Below, in pieces: positions 1-9,404 of a DNA stretch of 14,875 nt. This DNA comes from Phlegmacium glaucopus (taxonomy: Eukaryota; Basidiomycota; Agaricomycetes; Agaricales; Cortinariaceae), in contig MU130395.1 of assembly GCA_015039465.1 (NCBI GenBank), positions 1-14,875 on the forward strand, written 5' to 3'. Both the position numbers and the translations under genes were made by a program. Numbering within the stretch: position 1 is the stretch's first letter; each line of letters begins with the position of its first letter. Below the pieces are notes generated by a model. The model saw only the letters and a list, made by a program, of their open reading frames with translations, was not told where the DNA came from and ran no database searches.

Positions 1-135
1 ACTACCAGATAGGTCACATTGATCTTGCCAGAAGAAGCAACGTGTATGTGTGGATGAGGTCATGGATGAAAACAGTTGGATGCACGAAATGCAGAGAGAG
101 AAGGTAGCTCTCATGGCTCTCCCCTATGAGTCACC

Positions 136-222
136 TAACGGTTAATTGTCTGATGTAATAATGCCACTTGAGGTTCTGGGTTCAATTCATGTTTGTCTAC
201 AGTTATTTTGCTTTTTTTTTTT
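136..222 (+). other. RNA polymerase III promoter-like tract (tRNA-derived SINE head?)
   Basis: An A-box-like stretch at 136-148 (TAACGGTTAATTG) is followed at 179-189 by GGTTCAATTCA, which matches the tRNA B-box consensus except for its end. A run of 11 T at 212-222 could serve as a pol III terminator. Order and spacing fit a tRNA-derived SINE or a decayed tRNA. I could not fold a full cloverleaf with a convincing anticodon stem, so I do not call a tRNA gene. Confidence 0.25.
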
Positions 223-449
223 AGTTAAGGTTTGGTTAGGGTTCAGTTAAAGTTAGTAGTTAGGTTGGAGAATATCATTACAATCCACTGTGTGGTAGTG
301 AGATTATTATGTCCAGTTCCCACGCAGTGTCATAGTGAGAGCAAGGCCCCTCAGGGTTACTAAAGGCCTCGTTCGGTTGTCAAATGCGTTTGGAGGTGTA
401 TGATTCTTGGTACAGGTCTCAGTGATCGGTCGTAAATAATTTGTACCTA

Positions 450-652
450 ATTTACAGCTGTTTTCATATCGATAGGCCATCAATCAAAAAATACACGCTT
501 AGTCGGGGTCGGACTTTGAAGTTTTGTAGAGATCACGAGATAACAGGCTACTGTTAGTTGCCTTCGGCTTGTGGGCGGACTCTGAAGATATTTACCTTTT
601 TTGAAACATCACGTGGTAAGATTTGCCTATCGATATGAAAACAGCTGTAAAT
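450..652. repeat. 28-bp perfect inverted repeat enclosing 147 bp
   Basis: Bases 450-477 are the exact reverse complement of 625-652 (core: ACAGCTGTTTTCATATCGAT). The enclosed 147 bp contains two loosely similar direct blocks (about 497-524 and 570-595, both with a GGACTYTGAAG core). This is the layout of a small foldback or MITE-like element. No clear target-site duplication flanks it, and no open frame inside looks real. Confidence 0.6.
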
Positions 653-729
653 AACCAAGTCCATAACAAAGGTATGGGATAATACCAGCCCCTATACAAA
701 GTACCATACCCTATCTTTCTCATTCGCAG

Positions 730-1195
730 GAGTCGCTCCCAGCTTCGGGGCTGTCCAGTGACCAGGCTGTCCATGCCAGCCAAAGCGATTGTTTCAAAGT
801 CTACCGAGATCTACCCTTGCTGACCGACTACCAGCAAACTCTAGTGGCCTGATTGCAAGTCCTCGACGCATCCGTAATTTTTTTTTGCTTTTTTGTCATG
901 ATTTATATACTCTCTTTAGCGGGAGGTGACATACGAGGATTTGAACCTGTCGGAAAGTCCAATCTTTCGTAGTATGGTTATTACTCCGCCAAAGACATCG
1001 AGAGTTCAGACCGAAATAGAGTCAGGAAATAACGAGAACGAAGGGAAAGAAGAAAGAGAAGGGATATTTTTCAGACCGTTCTTCTTTCCTTCGCCGGAAT
1101 ATTTGCAAGGATTTAATTTTGAAACTATCCGCGACTATGAGATGAATGAATTAATTGAACCATTCCCGAGCCGCGCACGCCGGAAGCTTCCCTGA
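730..1195 (+). CDS. Possible 3' exons of an unrecognised fungal gene
   Basis: A good acceptor (TTCTCATTCGCAG, ending at 729) opens a frame that reads from 730 to a TGA at 850-852. A second acceptor (CTCTTTAG, ending at 919) opens another frame from 920 to the stop at 1193-1195. A weak donor at 845 (GTGGCC) would join both in phase 0 across a 75-base intron. The second exon codes an acidic, Pro- and Phe-containing tail, beginning REVTYEDLNL and ending SRARRKLP, with no domain I recognise. There is no ATG at its head, so it can only be an internal or terminal exon. No convincing 5' exon is visible, and the foldback at 450-652 sits just upstream. It may be a decayed gene or chance open frames. 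Confidence 0.3.
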
Positions 1196-2048
1196 CAGCT
1201 GGAGCTAGAAACTAATCATTTGAATGCTTGGGAAGTGTGCGCAACACAACTAACTCGAACGCATTTGCAGGACCGTCTCGCGTTACCTTGGGAAAATTGA
1301 GCGGCGCACCTAGAGACTATGCGAAAAGGCCCTTGATAATAGGGGCGTCAGTATACTAAATAGGCATGTACTTGAGCACTGGCAGCAGTTCCGAATTGAG
1401 TATAGTTCTCTTGTCACAGACCTTATAAACAAATGACAATCGATTTGTAAATATGTCATATGAGGTCTGTTCGAACCTTTGGTGGCTTCCATTCGATGTT
1501 CTCGGGCCAGCCAGTACCTCAGCCCAATTGTTCCCTAAAAGCCTAGGCCTGTTCAGTACCAATATCTTCTTCCCACACGAAGTCATTTGATTCTGTGACT
1601 TTTAAATGTAACGAAGACAAGTCATACGTGTAAGAAGATAGTTTTTGTATCGCGTCCTACTCTCCAGCAGGCTAGCAGCAGCCACGGCTGCCAGCCATCT
1701 TTCCCATGTCTGCTAATGCTTCGTGGTTCGATGATTACCTAGATGCCGGAGGTCAAGGACAACTTCATACCTTGATATTGTAGCCTTTGCCTGTTAGAAC
1801 CACATGCCAATTATACAAGTAGAAAGATGGTTCTACTGGTGAAGGCGAATGTCAGCTGTCAGCTGATATGATTAGGTAACGTCACAAGTTTCAGGATCGG
1901 TAGTGCGACTTCAACCAACTTATGCCAAAGTTCATGTTGTCTAAATTGTGACTCTTGGTCCAGGATGGGAAAATTCTGATTGTCGTTTTTTTAGTAACGC
2001 CGAATTGACGCAGACTAATTTGATTTGAATACGGTCCTCGTGACGGAC
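1196..2048. other. Intergenic; holds a degenerate copy of the ATG27 promoter-proximal block
   Basis: I see no supportable gene; the short minus-strand frames here lack splice context. Bases 1391-1447 resemble 2000-2074, the block just upstream of ATG27. Both begin CCGAATTGA and end in TATAA(A)ACAAATGACAA(A)TCGATTTG, with many differences of C/T or G/A type between and a short insertion in the second copy. The remainder is presumably ATG27 upstream sequence. Confidence 0.4.
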
Positions 2049-2055
2049 TATAAAA
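2049..2055 (+). promoter_or_regulatory. TATA box of ATG27
   Basis: TATAAAA lies 45 bases before the ATG at 2100, a usual position for a fungal core promoter. No other TATA-like sequence is nearer to the start codon. Confidence 0.5.
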
Positions 2056-2099
2056 CAAATGACAAATCGATTTGAGTATACTACTCTTTTCTTGCACTC

Positions 2100-3211
2100 A
2101 TGATTCTACGGCCACAACAACACAGTTACTTTCTGTCTTTCATCTTCATCTTTGCTTTGAACGTAATCCATGCAAAGGCAGATACATTTGACTGCCATGT
2201 AATGATCTTCAATACTGGCACGTTTGATTTGACGGCCCTCGCAGGAGAACATGTCGTCAATCGAACGCGTGAAACGCCGCCTACTACTATGGTTGATTCG
2301 TTAAGGTTCAATTTATGTGCAGACTTGGAGCCTCAAAGTGGGTTATCTGAACGAGACCAGGTAGGTTCTTAATATAAAGCTGGCATGAGCTCACGTGTTC
2401 TCTCTATCGTCCTTGTCATGAATCAAGTGTCCAAGTGGAACAAGAGCCTGTCTTACAAAAAGCAACAAGAGGCCTAATGAAGAGGACCGTATAACATCTG
2501 TTATACCCATCGTGCAGATGAGCACCTTGCAGCCAAAGTACCTTACCAGTCCACGTGCGTACAATTCTTCGACTTCTTTCGTGAAAGCCTTGATATACAG
2601 TCGCCAGCAAAGAAATTTATCTCCCTAATTCTCCATGGCCCGGATTACCCCTCGCCGATAACTTCATTATCCAAACCTCAGTCCCTAACATTGACCATTG
2701 AATGTGACCCTGAAAAAACTTCGGATGCTCAATTCATGCGCTATGATGGATCAAGCCTTGAAGTCGAATGGAGTGGTCCAGCTGGATGCCCTTTTCAAGA
2801 AGGAGAAGGTGGCAATAAGGGTGACGACAAGGAAGATGATAAAAAAAAGGACGATCATGAGAGTGGCGGCAGTGGAATAGGATGGTTTTTCCCGATGTGC
2901 GTGCTTTACCCAACTACAAAAGCTTCCCCAGGGTTAAGTTTTACTTGCAACGACAGTATATTTTTGTCCTTGGCTGCTTACTTTGGGCTGGGCGCATATT
3001 ACAATTACTCGACTTACGGCGCTCGTGGTGCAGATTTAATACCGTGAGTGTTGACCATTTCTATGTAACGTTTCTGTCGTACTCAAGATGTCTACCTAGA
3101 CACCGCAACTTCTGGAAAGAAGTGCCTTACATGCTAAGTGACGTGGTTTCACATCTGTGCTCGAATATTCGTCCGAGAACATCCAGTCGTGGGGGTTATA
3201 TCTCAGTATAG
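2100..3211 (+). CDS. ATG27: Atg27, type I membrane autophagy and vacuole trafficking protein
   Basis: Five exons: 2100-2360, 2428-2554, 2608-2896, 2957-3043 and 3100-3211. They join in consistent phase to 291 codons, a normal length for the family. Residues 1-27 form a signal peptide. The luminal part (about 28-200) carries the Cys residues of the mannose-6-phosphate-receptor-like Atg27 domain, with family motifs VNRTRETPP, CPSGTRACLT and VEWSGPAGC. A Lys/Asp-rich linker leads to one membrane span (about 219-238). The cytosolic tail has YYNYSTYGA and ends in GGYISV, in which Y288-V291 is a YxxPhi sorting signal, matching the tyrosine signal known at the C-terminus of yeast Atg27. The family works in Atg9 trafficking between Golgi, endosome and vacuole. 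Intron 1 uses an AAG acceptor and introns 2 and 3 use GTGCGT donors. Intron 2 was placed by requiring the frame to stay open. No damage is visible, so it should be functional. Confidence 0.93.
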
Positions 3212-4783
3212 CCTTTTTTCCCTTAGACTGTTCTTTTTACACCAATGCATACCTCATTGCACTATTACACATCCTGGACCTTCCCAGTCGCTCAACAAAC
3301 GTTGTCATGCACGGGCTCTTATATCTCACTTCCTTAGGAATATTGCAAACTAAATACCCTCTGTTGTATCTCATTCAGGCTGTCTCGGGATTGAATTTAC
3401 GCGATCCCTGACTCTATCGCGTCCAGGAAATTATCAGGGTGGTCATAGAGTGACCTCAATTGATAGTGCCCATTCCAAACGCGGAACTCACGAAGTGATT
3501 GCAATGCTTGAGGTTAAGAAACGTCGTGGCTCGTTTCTTTTGCCCTTGTTCTATTTTCTTATATCTTTTGGGAGATATACGAAGCCTACATTGCCAATTT
3601 CATCGTTCGGCAATAATGTAGACCGCTGACGCATGAAGGTGGGTTTGTGCCAGTCTTCAAGTTGTCCATGTTTCTGGGTGTTGTCTGCCGGTACTGTAAG
3701 CTTTGTACATGACATTAGTATCCATGTGCGAAATGCACCACTCAACAGGTTTCATTCAAATCGTACCGCTGCTGCCATCATAAAGTACCGAGCTCCTTTG
3801 AGTCTACGAGAATAGTACATTCGTCTGCATGTTTGCGATGGTCGAGAGTATCGATACTGGGATGGTGTAACATGAGCCAACCAGACCTTGAAGTCTCTGT
3901 ACAAGTCCTCCGTGGTAGGGTCGGGCAAAGGCTGCGGTCACAGATTGTACACCTGGTAATATGGGGGAAAGTGATCTGGTGCAAACTAATTCGAGCGGAT
4001 CTGTAACGAGGATTTAATTCATTCAAGAAATTTTCAAATAGAAAACACGCTGACACACCGTGAAAGTTAGGTTCGGCGAAGAGTGGCAACTCCCATGGGC
4101 CAACTCAGAAGTTATATTCCTCAAGACTTGGTGTATATATTGAATAAAATCGACGAGGAGAGCTAGACGATCAAGAAAGACCTTCCGCCCATTTTTCAAG
4201 TCATCAAATTCTGTGTCTGTATCGTGATGATCCAGGATATTCGAGACGCTGCGAACTATAATCCGCGAGTTACGACCGACAACATGACTGTGCAAATCTC
4301 AAATCCATCTTTGGAAAAACAGATAATTTTATTATTTAAATGAAATAATGGAGAGATGAGTTTTTTTTAGTTGCCCTACTCATGACCATTGATGGACTTC
4401 AAACAATTACAATAAGAATCATACCCAAGTAATGGGCCACTGCCGATGTACGCGACCTCCACGCCACGGGAGGTTGGGGTAGTCCCTGCGGAAACATAAG
4501 AGGTAACTTTTGAGAAATCATCAGGATTCAGGATATTAGGCTTGAAATAAGCTTTCCAGGTATAAATAGATAAATATAATAGGGAGGAACTGGAAAGTGC
4601 CTTTGTGCCAATAGAAGGGAGGCTTTATATGGTTTCTGGAGAGGAGTATTTCATTATTAATATTATGTCAGCTTGCATTCATTCGAGTATTTTTAGGATG
4701 GCCTTGTCTAGTGAGTCAAGAGTACAACCCTGTGTCCTTTGCTCAGTGTTTTCAATATTATCTTTGTTTCGATAATACTTGCA
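3212..4783. other. Intergenic; weak minus-strand coding-like fragments only
   Basis: After the ATG27 stop comes presumed 3' UTR. On the minus strand, 4295 to 4023 is open for 90 codons (includes KNGRKVFLDRLALLVDFIQY). A 60-codon frame from 3931 to 3752 follows an acceptor-like GACCGCAG (includes TEDLYRDFKVWLAHV). Another frame lies at 3760-3551. A TACTAAT branch-like sequence sits before an AG near 3700. I recognise no family, could not chain the pieces into a gene with good donors, and such lengths occur by chance. A decayed gene is possible. The span 4300-4783 is AT-rich and holds the promoter of the next gene. Confidence 0.25.
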
Positions 4784-5944
4784 ATGGCACGCAAATGGTA
4801 TGTTGTCATTGTTGGAAAAGATATTGGAGTCTTCCCCAATTGGTGAGGTGTTAGCCATACTGAACTTATCTTACTTATATCGACAAATTGTCGTAGGGTG
4901 GAGGCTGGCCCCCTTGTAAAGGGTGTTTCTGATGCAGTACACCAAAGTTTCCGTTCAGAAGAGGAAGCAAGACGTGTCTTTTCTCTGGCATTCTCTAAAG
5001 GAGACACCAGAATTGTTCAAGTTGGTGACCGTTGCAACGGCGCCACGTCCGCCACGTCCGCCCGGTCCACCCCCTCTGGCGGTACTAGCAACAATTCATA
5101 TCCAAATGGAAGCTTTTCCACGGTTTCGTCAATACCAACCAAGACACTCTCTCCGAATTCGACAAAATCATTTAAACCTGGGTCAAGTCCTGATTTGCGT
5201 CCAGTGTCATATAATTTGTTGGAACCAGTACATAATAGTACTCACCCCACCACTTCTGATCGACTTTGTAACAATAACAAGAAATCCACTGAGATTGTCC
5301 CAGTCGAGACTCGAGTATTCAAAGATACTCGAATCTTGACTCCACAATCAGACCCAACTGGACTGTCACCAAGCCTGAAACAGCCCTCGCGCCGCCCTCG
5401 CGCCATTGTGAAGACACCTTCATGGCTCGCATCATATCCCAAATCTCCCCAACCGCTTTCACCGTTGGATAGTGAATATCTTTCATTGAATAATTTCAGG
5501 AAAGGTGCACTCAATGCTAGCGATCAAGAGATAAACTTCAAACCCAGCCCTTTGGCAAATTCTGGCAGCTCTTCGGGTTCGTCCGTGTATCATACACGCA
5601 CTCCGAGAATGTCCACTATTTCACCGCAGAGCAATGAATCTGTAAGTGATTCAAGTATTCTTTTTTCACCGCCAGTTCGTCGCGTGCACGTCGTTCACGA
5701 GCAAGACAAGGATCCACGCTCTCCATTGCTAAGCCAAGTTAAGGTTCCACTCTCGGGATTAAAGTAAGTCATCTACTTCAAGGGAAACTCAGGGCTGATT
5801 TTTTCCAGTTATATATCATTTGCGCGACCCTCTCCATCACTCAAAGGAGACCAACTGCCTGCAGAGCTTCATGAATTTGAAGCACACGGTTCTAGTTTAC
5901 TTTTCCATTCCAGTCGGAGCGCGGTGCAAAAAGAAGTTTGTTGA
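4784..5944 (+). CDS. Protein with RNase H1 N-terminal (viroplasmin-like) domain and disordered tail
   Basis: Exons 4784-4842, 4897-5763 and 5809-5944 join in phase (donors GTGAGG and GTAAGT) to give 353 residues. Residues 3-50 carry the signature of the RNase H1 N-terminal domain (Cauli_VI type, known to bind RNA/DNA hybrid or dsRNA): KWYVVIVGKDIGVFPNW, split by intron 1, then GPLVKGVSDAV and a F-x-S-E-E-E-A segment. The first exon is essential, because the second alone lacks the start of the domain and any ATG. From about residue 55 the protein is rich in Ser, Thr, Pro and Asn and looks disordered. No RNase H catalytic domain is present. Stand-alone copies of this domain are common in agarics and their role is unknown. 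An alternative end exists: a donor at 5936 (GTTTGT), an 11-base microexon at 5978-5988 and an exon at 6053-6209 keep frame, but I prefer the simpler stop at 5942-5944. Confidence 0.8.
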
Positions 5945-6052
5945 CATTAGTTAAACATGGAGTATATTAACAATTAGACCAGCCTGAGGTGCCCATGAAT
6001 ACACAATTTTTATGTTGATATTAGTAAAAGATAGTAGTATTCGATGTTGCAG

Positions 6053-6209
6053 TCTATATACTACAAGTTTTTATGGCTATGCCTCCATCAATACTATGCT
6101 TGAAAGGTTGAACCTTCTTCGGTCCTTCATCAGGGTTTCTGACCCGTCTGGCAAACGGATGCGCGACGAACTTGTTGCAACTGTTTATAATGAGGGTCGA
6201 TTACTCTAA
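6053..6209 (+). CDS. Possible terminal exon, unrecognised
   Basis: An acceptor (CGATGTTGCAG, ending at 6052) opens a 52-codon frame to a TAA at 6207-6209, with a protein-like composition (for example LERLNLLRSFIRVSDPSGKR). It could be an alternative last exon of the upstream RNase H1-N gene through a microexon, or a leftover of another gene. I do not recognise the domain. Confidence 0.25.
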
Positions 6210-6956
6210 CTCGATCCCATCAAATGAGAGCGGATGCTGTCAAAATCGATGCGGAACTTTGAGGAACTCGTCCCCAACTCTTCTTGGCTAATGTGAGGGG
6301 TGAATATACCCTCAGATCCCGTGCCCAGATCCGGATAGAAATTGGCCAAAAAAGTTGCGATGCCTTAGCACTGTCCGGATAGATTTTTCAAAAATTTGGG
6401 AAAAACCAGGGGGTAATATTCGGATAATTCTATTGCGAAACCCTCCTTTCCCAGAGAAAGGGGGGTTAGTTGAGGAACCCTAATTAATAACAAAAATAAG
6501 TTATATCGCCAAGCTGTGACCGTCACAGGTTGCCTTCCCTTCATCAGCAAAAGAGCATACCGCTGGGAGAGCTAGCAGAAGCATTTATAGTCCTTCCAGC
6601 TCTCCAGAGCTTGTGATAGAACTACAAGACTATGTCCGATTATAGCAAGTATTCTAGAATCATAGAGCCACTAGAGCAGGCATAGAAAGCTAGATCCAAA
6701 CAAATTTACTATATCTTGTGAACTGTTCATTTTCTAGTCACAGCAGTAGTACACTCATATAATCGCACGTAAAACATTGTAATATAGTATTTAAAATCAA
6801 TTAATACTACATCATGAATCAATGATAACCAGGCTATTTTACGACCGAAGTTCAAACCATTTGTCCATTTGAGGTGATCCACTGGCATCTGAAGAAGTTC
6901 TCGTCAATATTGCCAATACTAAAAGCCAGTCAGAATACTAGATACTAAGACACATA
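6210..6956. other. Intergenic; one GC-rich hairpin
   Basis: No gene is supported. A 12-bp stem with a single G-T pair forms between 6439-6450 and 6456-6467 around a 5-base loop (AACCCTCCTTTC / GAAAGGGGGGTT). CCGGATAGA occurs twice (near 6332 and 6374) and CGGATAA once (6421). The rest is AT-rich 3' flank of the minus-strand gene that ends at 6957. Confidence 0.4.
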
Positions 6957-7527
6957 CTAAATCTCAACTAGTGCATGAGGATCTCCAGCTCCTACCTCCT
7001 CCTCTTCCTCATCCACTTTGGAGAAGTCGACCTTAGCAACGGCTGCGGTGAGGATGGCGTTCCATTTTTCTGCATTGAGACGTTTGGCAGCGGCAACCCA
7101 GCCACGTGTGACCACACCCCAGACAGAGTCGGTGTAGCCATCATACTCGTTGACTTTGCGTTTCCTTCCATGGGTTTCATCGGAGCTGCCGGCCGTTGCT
7201 GACTTGCTAGGCACATTACCATTGAGCTTGATTTGTCCTGATTTGACAAGCCGGAGTCCATGTTCAATCTGATAAAAACCGAATAGATGTCAAGAATTGC
7301 AAGGAGTATATAATCAAAACTCACCACAGCTACCACAACCGCAAGACCACCAATAGGATATCCATATCCTTCGTCATTGAGATGAGCATTTCCGATGGTC
7401 ATTTTGAGGTGTGCGGCAAAGGCCAATAATATGAGAGGGCTCCGAAAGGCTTCTTTGTCTTCCTGTTGACGATACATGAGAAAGTACAGAGTTTAGAAAA
7501 AGAATACTCACATCGTCATCTGGGTGT

Positions 7528-7535
7528 GCATAGAT
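7528..7535. repeat. Left 8-bp target-site duplication of outer hAT element
   Basis: GCATAGAT directly precedes the element end TAGTGATGCC and is repeated at 8745-8752. Confidence 0.9.
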
Positions 7536-8744
7536 TAGTGATGCCAAAGTTCAGTTCAGTTCAGTTCAGTAGCATTTTTTGCTGAACTGAGAACTGAACT
7601 GACTAAGTTTTTTCTGAACTGAACTGAACTGTTAAAGAACTGGTTCGAACTAGTGATGCCAAAGTTCAGTTCTGAACTGACTCACTGAACCTGAACTGAC
7701 TGAACTGAACTGAACTGAACTGAAAAGTTCAGTTCAGTTCAGGCATATGGAGAATTGGCAGTTCATCCAGTTCGAACTGAACTGAACTGCTGAACTGATA
7801 GGTCCTCGAAGGATGAGAAATTCCTATATATTGATCCATGTTTCCTGGAAATTGGTTCTTTGGTGATGTACAAATGATTTGGAAGTCCTTTTGGGAGTAA
7901 AACAATGATTGAGCAAGGAGATAATGACCATATGATGTGATTATGTTATATATTAGAATTATCCATTTTGGAACATAAATACAAATCAGTGGTGTTATAT
8001 ATTCTCAAGGGGTCCTAAGATCATACATGAGTAGAAATTGGGTGCCTAAGGCCTAAGGATGGTCCTTGGATGATGGAATTTCCAATAATAAGTAAAATAT
8101 AGAATTTATAACAGTTCTTCAGTTCAGTTCAGCTCGAACCGGTTCTTTAACAGTTCAGTTCAGTTCAGGAAAAACTTAGTCAGTTCAGTTCTCAGTTCAG
8201 CAAAAAATGCTGCTGAACTGAACTGAACTGAACTTTGGCATCACTAGTTCGAACTGAACTGAACTGAAGAACTGTTATAAATTTTATGTTTTGCCCATTA
8301 TTGGGAATTTTATGGTCCTTGGACCATCCTTAGGCCTTAGGCACTTAATTTCTACTCATATATGATCTCAGGACCCCTTGAGGATATATAGCACCACTGA
8401 TTTGTAATTATGCCCCAAAATGGATAATGCTAATATATGACATAATCACATCATATACCAAGCCTGGCCATTATCTCCTTCCTCAGTCATTGTTTCAGTC
8501 CCAAAAGGACTTCCAAATCATTTGTACATCACTGAACAACTAATTTCCAGGAAACATAGACCAATATATGGGAATTTCTCACCCTTCCAGGACCTAGCAG
8601 TTCAGCAGTTCAGTTCAGTTCGAACTGGATGAACTGCCAATCCTCCAAATGCCTGAACTGAACTGAACTTTTCAGTTCAGTTCAGTTCAGTTCAGTCAGT
8701 TCAGGTTCAGTGAGTCAGTTCAGAACTGAACTTTGGCAACACTA
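7536..8744. mobile_element. Non-autonomous hAT-type MITE (outer copy)
   Basis: The element starts TAGTGATGCCAAAGTTC and ends with the complement of TAGTGTTGCCAAAGTTC, so the terminal repeats are about 17 bp with one mismatch. It is flanked by an exact 8-bp duplication. TIR form and duplication length are those of the hAT superfamily. Inside each end are many copies of CAGTT/AACTG (CAGTTCAGTTC tandem runs), likely subterminal transposase-binding repeats. No transposase frame is present. Its own length without the nested copy and one inner duplication is about 605 bp (7536-7650 plus 8255-8744). It sits in an exon of the minus-strand gene. Confidence 0.9.
7651..8246. mobile_element. Non-autonomous hAT-type MITE (inner copy, inverted)
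   Basis: A 596-bp member of the same family, inserted into the outer copy in opposite orientation. Both ends read TAGTGATGCC(AAAGTTC) inwards, and it is flanked by exact copies of GTTCGAAC at 7643-7650 and 8247-8254. The left end matches the right end of the outer element and vice versa. The AT-rich centres also match in inverted order: for example 7869-7896 is nearly the complement of 8500-8527. The copies look roughly 85-90% identical by eye. Confidence 0.9.
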
Positions 8745-8752
8745 GCATAGAT
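8745..8752. repeat. Right 8-bp target-site duplication of outer hAT element
   Basis: GCATAGAT, identical to 7528-7535. On the minus strand it belongs to the exon coding FIYA, and collapsing the two copies restores the frame. Confidence 0.9.
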
Positions 8753-9404
8753 GAACCTGTAGTTCTCGAGGTAGTACTTAGAAATTTCTGACGCATCGGC
8801 TTGCTTGATGCCTTCATCATTAAATACATCAACAACGATTCGAATACCCTCTTTGCCCATAGCGCTGCGCCAGTTGAGGAGTGTGTCGCCAGCCTAAATG
8901 TGAGTCAGTAATCATATCAACATTCTTATCATATGTTATGGCTGACACATACAACCTGAATGATAGCCGCTTGCCCTTCACCACTGTCAACGACTGCAGT
9001 TGCCAGGGTTGGAAATATTTGCGCCCATAATCCTTCCACCACATTATCCATCTCGGCATTTGTTCCAAATGGATCTTCATATGTTGCTGCCCACTCGATG
9101 AGACTGGGTTTGAAAACTCGTCGCCAGTGCTGACTATAGGCAGTGCCTCCAGATCCACGTGGAAAAGGGAGCGATGTGACGGTATACTTTTCTTTTTTGA
9201 CGCGGTGTCGCGCACCAATACTGATTGGTAGTGTGAGAAGAAAGCTTAAAAGTCGCCATCATGAAAATAAGCGGACTTTGAATTTGCTTACCTATTTTGG
9301 AAGCGGCCCTGAATCACGTTCCTGGTCAACAAAACCATTCGTTCAACGATAACATCCTCATCGCTCATCATATCCCCAATGTCCTCCACTATGTTGTCTA
9401 TCAT

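Larger units (their letters stand above)
6957..9404 (-). pseudogene. Uncharacterised agaric family gene, broken by nested hAT elements
   Basis: Visible exons, in reading order: 9404-9292, 9220-8953, 8893-8745 plus 7527-7512 (one exon split by the insertion), 7462-7325 and 7268-6957. Introns of 49-71 bases have good donors (GTAAGC, GTATGT, GTGAGT, GTGAGT) and all phases agree. The product has the pattern I associate with a large, unnamed family of Agaricomycete proteins: LPFPRGSGGTAYSQHWRR, then EWAATYEDPFGTN, NWRSAMGKEG, YRFIYA, FRSPLILLAFAAHLKM, GYPIGGLAVVVAVVEHG, WGVVTRGW and an acidic C-terminus. Removing the element and one copy of its 8-base duplication keeps the frame open, so the break is recent. 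The ATG at 9404 directly follows a stop and may not be the real start; an acceptor at about 9387 is an alternative. The true N-terminus appears lost or replaced by the block to the right. Function unknown. Confidence 0.75.

Noticed and set aside
225..275. GGTTAGGG and related GTTAGG/GTTAAG units as telomere-like repeat.
   Set aside because: Only one true TTAGGG occurs and there is no array.
365..380. GGCCTCGTTCGGTTGT resembles the end of PIF/Harbinger MITEs.
   Set aside because: No complementary end and no 3-bp duplication were found in the window.
4454..4474. Small hairpin ACCTCC...GGAGGT.
   Set aside because: A six-base stem is within chance and has no context.
6975..7202. 75-codon plus-strand frame.
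   Set aside because: Antisense shadow of the well-supported last exon of the minus-strand family gene.
7536..8744. Search for CRISPR-like or phage-like repeat structure in the CAGTT arrays.
   Set aside because: The repeats have no unique spacers and the DNA is clearly intron-rich fungal sequence.
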